Positions 14,841 through 18,667 of a stretch of 18,667 nt of DNA are shown here, one piece after another. Under the pieces are notes generated by a model. That model was not told where the DNA came from and did no database searches. It saw nothing but the letters and a program-made list of their open reading frames with translations. The position numbers and the translations under genes are program-made. The stretch comes from an uncultured bacterium (GTDB lineage Bacteria; Gemmatimonadota; Gemmatimonadetes; Palauibacterales; KS3-K002). The stretch is taken from NCBI GenBank assembly GCA_947581845.1, contig CANPVY010000211.1, positions 1 to 18,667 on the forward strand, given 5' to 3'. Positions within the stretch are counted from its first letter, which is position 1, and the number at the start of each line of letters is the position of its first letter.

Positions 14841-15375
14841 TGGATTCTGGCCTCCCTTCGCTCGCCCGCTCCTGCGCTTCCTCGGGCGGTGACCATATCA
14901 CGCCACACCACGCACAATAGTGACCCTCTCCGATATCGACCGGCTTGCCCCACCCGTCATCCTCCGTGAGCACGCCGTATTGCATCGGCGCCCCGCAGCG
15001 CGGACAGATCAAACCCTCGCCCCGGCGAAGACTCGTCGTCAGCTGCTCCACCTCGTCCCCCGTGTAGGGATCCATCGAGATGACGAAGTCGTGATCCTCA
15101 GGCTCCCGGGTGCAGCGCAACACGATCCGTACACGCGTGCCGCCCGGCCGGCTGACCTCACGCCGGCCCGGCAGCAGCAGCCCGACACACCCGGGTCGAG
15201 GGCAGTCGATGACGACCGGCCGCCTCAAGAACTCCCGCTTGATCGCGGCGGCGACCGACTGTCCGCCTTCCTGGTCAGACCCGCGCGCGGGCTGCTGCCG
15301 GGCCGAGCGACCCGGATCGCTCTCGCGGCTCGCCCAGCGCTGCCTCATCCACACCACATTCTTCCCGCTCGCCAT
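14833..15375 (-). CDS. Zinc-ribbon protein of unknown function
   Basis: 180 residues. I do not recognise the family. The first 45 residues are polar and probably disordered. Two cysteine clusters follow. The first is incomplete: Cys58, Cys63 and Cys88, with His95 as a possible fourth ligand. The second is a canonical ribbon: CPRC at 124-127 and CAWC at 154-157, 26 residues apart. Between them lies the acidic segment SMDPYTGDEVEQL. There is no signal peptide or membrane segment, so it is probably cytoplasmic; nucleic-acid or protein binding is the usual role of such ribbons. The start is ATG at 15375, with GGAG and AGGAG upstream. It overlaps the degenerate-GGDEF gene by 8 nt, so the two are likely co-expressed and may act together. 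It could be a small regulator; nothing in the sequence settles this. Confidence 0.78.
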   Translation of the reverse strand: MASGKNVVWMRQRWASRESDPGRSARQQPARGSDQEGGQSVAAAIKREFLRRPVVIDCPRPGCVGLLLPGRREVSRPGGTRVRIVLRCTREPEDHDFVISMDPYTGDEVEQLTTSLRRGEGLICPRCGAPMQYGVLTEDDGWGKPVDIGEGHYCAWCGVIWSPPEEAQERASEGRPESSG

Positions 15376-15733
15376 GATCTCCGGCTCCTGCTCGCTCCCT
15401 CGACCCTCAGCCCCTCGCAGCGGGCACGGTCGCTCGACGGCGCCCGAGCGCAGGAAATCTGCCAGGCGCAGCGCGGCGTGTCAAACACTCTAACTCTCAC
15501 CAAGGCAGATAGTTAAGAGGTCTGGAAGCCTGCGCTACATTCCGGCGCCCGGACAGAACGGCCGTGCCTAGACGCCCTCACCGGTAGATGTGACCGAAGC
15601 GGCTCGCTCCTGGGCCGCTGAGCACCCCGCCACACCTATCCAGTATGTCACTAGCGGCGTTATTCTGAAACATCTGCTGACTGGCACGTCGCTCAGAACG
15701 TGTGTGGGTGGGCAAACCAGGAGGTTCCCTAAC
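15376..15733. other. 358-bp non-coding region between the zinc-ribbon gene and wecB
   Basis: This region separates divergent genes, so it should hold promoters for both directions. The 10-mer CAGATAGTTA at 15506-15515 is identical to the one at 11358-11367 before lptF. A TAACT at 15491-15495 faces it in inverted orientation. On the minus strand TTGACA (15484-15479) is a candidate -35 for the zinc-ribbon gene, with only a weak -10-like AGATTT 18 bp on. CACGT (15685-15689) can pair with ACGTG (15698-15702) just before the wecB ribosome site. The wecB frame is open back to 15590 but shows no family sequence before about 15734. I see no RNA gene. Confidence 0.5.
15719..15724 (+). promoter_or_regulatory. 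Strong Shine-Dalgarno AGGAGG fixing the wecB GTG start
   Basis: AGGAGG lies 9 nt before the GTG at 15734. The reading frame is open further upstream, but this site and the family N-terminus agree on the internal GTG. Confidence 0.85.
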
Positions 15734-16903
15734 GTGGGATCGGCGCAGCGCGACCGGCCGCCCGTGGTCATTATCCTCTTCGGCACGCGTCCGGAAGCGA
15801 TCAAGCTCGCGCCCGTGATTCGGGCGCTGGAGGCGCGACCCGAGCCCTTGCACGTCCAGGTCGTCTCGACCGGCCAGCACAACCAGCTCTTGGACGCGGC
15901 CATCTCCAGCCTGGACCTGAGAGTGGACGAGAACTTCGCGATCATGCGCGAGGATCAGGACCTCTATGATGTCGGCGCCCGCTGTCTCGATCTACTCCGC
16001 ACGACACTGCGTGCACGGAGACCCGAGCTCGTCGTGGTGCAGGGAGACACGGCGACCGTCTTCTTCGCAGCGCTAGCTGCCTTCTTCGAGCGCATCCCAG
16101 TCGCCCACGTCGAGGCCGGGCTGCGCTCCGACGACAAGTGGCAGCCGTTTCCCGAAGAGATGTTCCGCCGGCTCACCGATGTCGTGACGGATCGGCATTT
16201 CGCTCCAACGCCGCAAGCGCGTGCGAATCTATTGCGCGAAGGGGTGCCGGCAGCACACGTCAACGTCACGGGCAACACCGTAGTGGACGCGCTGCGCATC
16301 CTGGCAAGCGCGAGGCGCGAGGTGCAGAACCCGGAGCTGAGCGAAGCGCTGAGCTCCGGTCGCCGTCTCATCCTGATCACAGCCCATCGGCGCGAGTCTT
16401 TCGGAGCGCCAATTCGAGAAGCATTCGAGGCTCTTCGCGACTTGGCCCTGACCCACCCGGACGATCTCTTCATCTATCCGGTACACCTCAACCCCAATAT
16501 CCAGGCGCCGGCCCGCGAGATCTTCGCCAAGCTGCCGAACTTCCGGCTACTGCAGCCGCTCTCCTACGCCGATCTGGTCCAGGCGCTCTCTCGGGCCTGG
16601 ATCGTCTTCACGGACTCGGGCGGGATCCAGGAGGAGGCCCCATCCTTCGGGGTCCCAGTCCTCGTCATGCGCGATGTCACCGAACGACCAGAAGGCGTGG
16701 AGGCGGGTGTGGCAGCCCTGGTGGGTACGTCGCATGGCCGCTTACTGGAGCTCGGCCGTCGACTTCTGGACGACGCCGACGAGCGTGAGCGGATGTCCCG
16801 TGCCCAAAACCCGTACGGCGATGGCCGCGCCGGCGAGCGGATTGCCGATATCCTCATCCACCAGCTGACAGGTGTCCCGCGACAGACCCAGGACTGGGCC
16901 TGA
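15734..16903 (+). CDS. wecB: UDP-N-acetylglucosamine 2-epimerase (non-hydrolysing) WecB
   Basis: This cytoplasmic enzyme interconverts UDP-GlcNAc and UDP-ManNAc, a precursor for surface polysaccharides. From the GTG at 15734 it has 389 residues, near the usual 370-390. Visible family motifs are GTRPEAIKLAP (17-27), TGQH (46-49), QGDT (103-106, Asp105), HVEAGLR (125-131, Glu127), PEE (140-142), TGNTVVDAL (179-187), AHRRES (217-222, His218; usually THRREN), PVHLNP (249-254), DSGGIQEE (294-301) and TERPEG (316-321). The Asp, both Glu sites and the His known as catalytic in E. coli are present. The longer frame from 15590 adds 48 residues unlike any epimerase and ignores the AGGAGG site. It stands alone on the plus strand, so which glycan it feeds cannot be told from the context. 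Confidence 0.95.
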   Translation: MGSAQRDRPPVVIILFGTRPEAIKLAPVIRALEARPEPLHVQVVSTGQHNQLLDAAISSLDLRVDENFAIMREDQDLYDVGARCLDLLRTTLRARRPELVVVQGDTATVFFAALAAFFERIPVAHVEAGLRSDDKWQPFPEEMFRRLTDVVTDRHFAPTPQARANLLREGVPAAHVNVTGNTVVDALRILASARREVQNPELSEALSSGRRLILITAHRRESFGAPIREAFEALRDLALTHPDDLFIYPVHLNPNIQAPAREIFAKLPNFRLLQPLSYADLVQALSRAWIVFTDSGGIQEEAPSFGVPVLVMRDVTERPEGVEAGVAALVGTSHGRLLELGRRLLDDADERERMSRAQNPYGDGRAGERIADILIHQLTGVPRQTQDWA

Positions 16904-16904
16904 G

Positions 16905-16927
16905 GGCGCGCTCGAACCTAGCGCGCC
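16905..16927. terminator. GC-rich hairpin between convergent wecB and plsC-like genes
   Basis: GGCGCGCT (16905-16912) pairs perfectly with AGCGCGCC (16920-16927) around a 7-nt loop. It starts 2 nt after the wecB stop and overlaps the TAG stop of the opposing gene. Being symmetrical, it could serve both transcripts. No T-tract follows on either strand, so its action as an intrinsic terminator is uncertain. Confidence 0.5.
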
Positions 16928-18291
16928 AGCGCCTGCCGACGCACCTCTCGCTCCTCCTGCCAGCGTCTGCCCACCGCTTCAAACTCAGCCACGAGCGCCC
17001 GGCGCCGACTCACCAGCTCCTCGCGCAGCGCCCGCTTGCGGATGGCGCGCCAGAAGACTCGCGCGTCCTCGCGCACGATCCGCCAGCGATCACGCCAGCG
17101 CAGCGCGACAATCCCGGCGACCGGCAGGGCCACCGCCACGGCCACCAGCCCGATGGGCCCAGCCAGCCACCAGGCGGCGGTCAGCCAGAGCGCATAGGTG
17201 ACGGGAAAGGCGAGCAGCGACGTGGCCAGCTTGATTGTCGCCACGGCTTCGTAAGCTGGCCGGTAGAGTCTCAGGCTCAGTCGCGGCGCGATATAGGGGA
17301 GATACCAGGCCACGCTGCCGATGGCTGCCAGCGGCAGTCCCACCAACAGAACGAGGCTCTGTACCAAAGCGTAGCGTAGCACGCTGCTCGGCGGGAACCG
17401 CTTGGGCAACTCGGCCTCCCTCACCCCGAGTAGCGCCAGGTCCTGCCGGTAAGTACGGACGGCCTCCGACAACCGCAGGTAGTGATCGTGATCCGCGACA
17501 TAGAGCCAGGCCAGCGCCCGGGCGAAGCGCTGCAACCGCGGCAGACGGGGCGCCAGCCCTTCCCGGGTCCGCGGTGCGGCGAGTCGCCTTTCCGCCGCGT
17601 AGAGCGACTCCGCCGCTTCGATCAGCTCACGATCCTCGTGTTTCGGCAGGTTCAGCGTGACTTCCTCCAGCGCCTCCCGCATGGCCGTACTCAGCGACTC
17701 GACGGCGCCCCATTCATCGCGCTGACGCTTCTCGCGCCAGCCGGCGACCTCGAAAGGCCGACCGACGGCGGCGGCGACGCGACCCCGGAACGCGTGCTTG
17801 CGGTGGTAGGTCAGCCCGACCGGCACCACGCGTAGCCCCAGCTTCCAGTCCGCCGCCTCTTCCGCCTCGAACGCGATCCGCGCAGCGCCCGTCTTGATGC
17901 GCGCGATCCGAGCCTCGGAATGGCTGAGGCCCTCCGGAAAGATGAGCACCGCCTCATGACTCAGCAGCGCCTGCACCGCTGTCTCGAAGGTGCTCTCGTT
18001 GCGCCACGTCTCGCCGGGATGGTCCTGCGGCCGGAAGACGGGCAGAGCCGCCAGCCCTCGCAGCACGTGCCCGAGCAGCGGTTGCCCGAATAGCGGCGCT
18101 CGCGCCAGCGGTCGCACGCGCCGACCGGCGATCTTCAGGACCACCAGCCCATCCATCAGGCTGTTGGGATGATTCGCGATGACGAGCAGCGGCCCTTCCG
18201 GCAGGGGTCGGCCCACCCGGCCCAGCTCGTAGAAGTGGTCCAGGGCCCAGCCGGCGGCTTTCAGCACGAGGCGTGAGAACGCGGCGATCAC
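16918..18291 (-). CDS. PlsC/GPAT-type glycerolipid acyltransferase with C-terminal membrane segments
   Basis: 457 residues. The N-terminal half is an acyltransferase domain: acyl-acceptor motif NHPNSLMD (40-47, His41 and Asp47, the variant with five residues between), motif GLAALPVFRP (79-88) with the usual Arg, motif IFPEGLSH (117-124) containing the conserved FPEG, and then KTGAARIA (133-140). It would transfer an acyl chain to glycerol-3-phosphate, lysophosphatidate or a related acceptor at the inner membrane. The C-terminal half has a helical linker, then hydrophobic segments near 305-336 and 350-398, ending in a very basic, Arg-rich tail. The length and C-terminal membrane part distinguish it from the roughly 245-residue PlsC and place it nearer long bacterial GPAT-like proteins; the acceptor cannot be told from sequence. 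The GTG start lies 17 nt after the upstream gene, with no clear ribosome site. Confidence 0.88.
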   Translation of the reverse strand: MIAAFSRLVLKAAGWALDHFYELGRVGRPLPEGPLLVIANHPNSLMDGLVVLKIAGRRVRPLARAPLFGQPLLGHVLRGLAALPVFRPQDHPGETWRNESTFETAVQALLSHEAVLIFPEGLSHSEARIARIKTGAARIAFEAEEAADWKLGLRVVPVGLTYHRKHAFRGRVAAAVGRPFEVAGWREKRQRDEWGAVESLSTAMREALEEVTLNLPKHEDRELIEAAESLYAAERRLAAPRTREGLAPRLPRLQRFARALAWLYVADHDHYLRLSEAVRTYRQDLALLGVREAELPKRFPPSSVLRYALVQSLVLLVGLPLAAIGSVAWYLPYIAPRLSLRLYRPAYEAVATIKLATSLLAFPVTYALWLTAAWWLAGPIGLVAVAVALPVAGIVALRWRDRWRIVREDARVFWRAIRKRALREELVSRRRALVAEFEAVGRRWQEEREVRRQALAR

Positions 18292-18308
18292 GGTGGTCTC
18301 ATCCGCTC

Positions 18309-18667
18309 TCAGAACACGCGATAGCTCAGCAGCTGTCGATCACCCGGAGTCACGTCGACTTCACCCAGCGATACCTCGTCCCGACCGTCGAACAGAAGTC
18401 GCACCTCGCGCCGTCCGGCGGGCACCCTCAGCCGCGCCATCCAGATCCGGTGCGGCACGCCGAGCCAGGCTCGCGTGTCGGCTCGCTCGGTCACCACGTT
18501 GACCAGGTTCGCCAGGATACCGACGACATCTCCGGCCGTCTCACCGCCCTCCTCCTCAGCCTCCTCCCTCAGCTTGGCGGCAGCCGCGTACTTGACGAGC
18601 GCCCGGGCGATCGTCTTCGCGTAAATCCCCAGCAGGCGATCTTGGAACGCCTGCTGCTGCAGCGCGC
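18309..18667 (-). CDS. 3' end of a COG3014-like protein of unknown function (partial)
   Basis: An open reading frame enters from the right edge without a stop and ends in TGA at 18309, leaving the last 118 residues. It begins with Gln-rich and Ala/Lys-rich helical sequence (IYAKTIARALVKYAAAAKL), then an acidic stretch, then NVVTERADTRAWLGVPHRIW and MARLRVPAGRREVRL, a short strand pattern, and the end LLSYRVF. The phrase pattern of E-x-A-D-x-R-x-W, a Pro-led strand, then ARL-x-(V/L)-P-x-G resembles the C-terminus of COG3014 proteins, an uncharacterised family found near lipoproteins in other bacteria. I rely on memory of that family, so the assignment is tentative. It is followed 17 nt later by the acyltransferase gene on the same strand and is probably co-transcribed. 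A GTG inside (18497) is not the real start because the frame continues upstream. Confidence 0.6.
   Translation of the reverse strand, partial: ALQQQAFQDRLLGIYAKTIARALVKYAAAAKLREEAEEEGGETAGDVVGILANLVNVVTERADTRAWLGVPHRIWMARLRVPAGRREVRLLFDGRDEVSLGEVDVTPGDRQLLSYRVF

Noticed and set aside
15144..15166. Inverted repeat GGCCGGC/GCCGGCC in the zinc-ribbon gene
   Set aside because: Seven all-G/C base pairs inside coding sequence are expected by chance here.
15590..15733. 48-residue N-terminal extension of WecB
   Set aside because: No similarity to epimerases, while AGGAGG lies 9 nt before the GTG at 15734, where the family N-terminus begins.

Overview
The window is dense, high-GC DNA (well above half G+C by eye) from a Gram-negative-type bacterium with an outer membrane. 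The combination of a roughly 2,100-residue SprA-family protein, an LptF/LptG pair and a PilB-PilT-PilC type IV pilus set suggests the FCB superphylum, most likely Gemmatimonadota. That placement is an inference from gene content; there is no rRNA or other marker gene here. I see no tRNA, rRNA, CRISPR array, insertion sequence or phage gene.

Left block (1-11321, all minus strand, so read right to left): sprA (outer-membrane translocon family), a glutaminyl-cyclase-like M28 metalloenzyme whose TTG start overlaps the sprA stop, a membrane-anchored protein with two ComEA-type helix-hairpin-helix modules, pilB, pilT, and the first 20 codons of pilC at the window edge. Spacing and overlaps suggest one or two transcription units that join secretion, N-terminal modification, DNA binding or uptake, and the pilus motors.

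Middle (11322-14038): a 45-bp divergent intergenic region with a perfect 9-bp inverted repeat separates sprA from lptF-lptG (plus strand, ATGA overlap), the inner-membrane pair of the LPS export ABC transporter. The linker of LptF (about residues 292-390) has unusual composition and may contain compensating frameshifts.

Right block (14064-18667): converging on lptG are two minus-strand genes, a zinc-ribbon protein of unknown role and a protein with a degenerate GGDEF domain. A 358-bp non-coding stretch carries another copy of the motif seen in front of lptF. wecB (UDP-GlcNAc 2-epimerase, plus strand) follows, with a strong Shine-Dalgarno that fixes a GTG start downstream of the longest possible start. 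wecB converges on a PlsC-type acyltransferase across a GC-rich hairpin. The window ends in the 3' part of a gene resembling the COG3014 family.

The genes point to envelope biogenesis: LPS export (LptFG), envelope sugar precursor supply (WecB), phospholipid acylation (PlsC-like), outer-membrane protein export (SprA), periplasmic N-terminal pyroglutamate formation (QC-like) and the type IV pilus. The most novel idea is the translationally coupled sprA-QC pair. It recalls the link in Bacteroidota between glutaminyl cyclase and exported proteins that begin with glutamine, here in an apparently different phylum.
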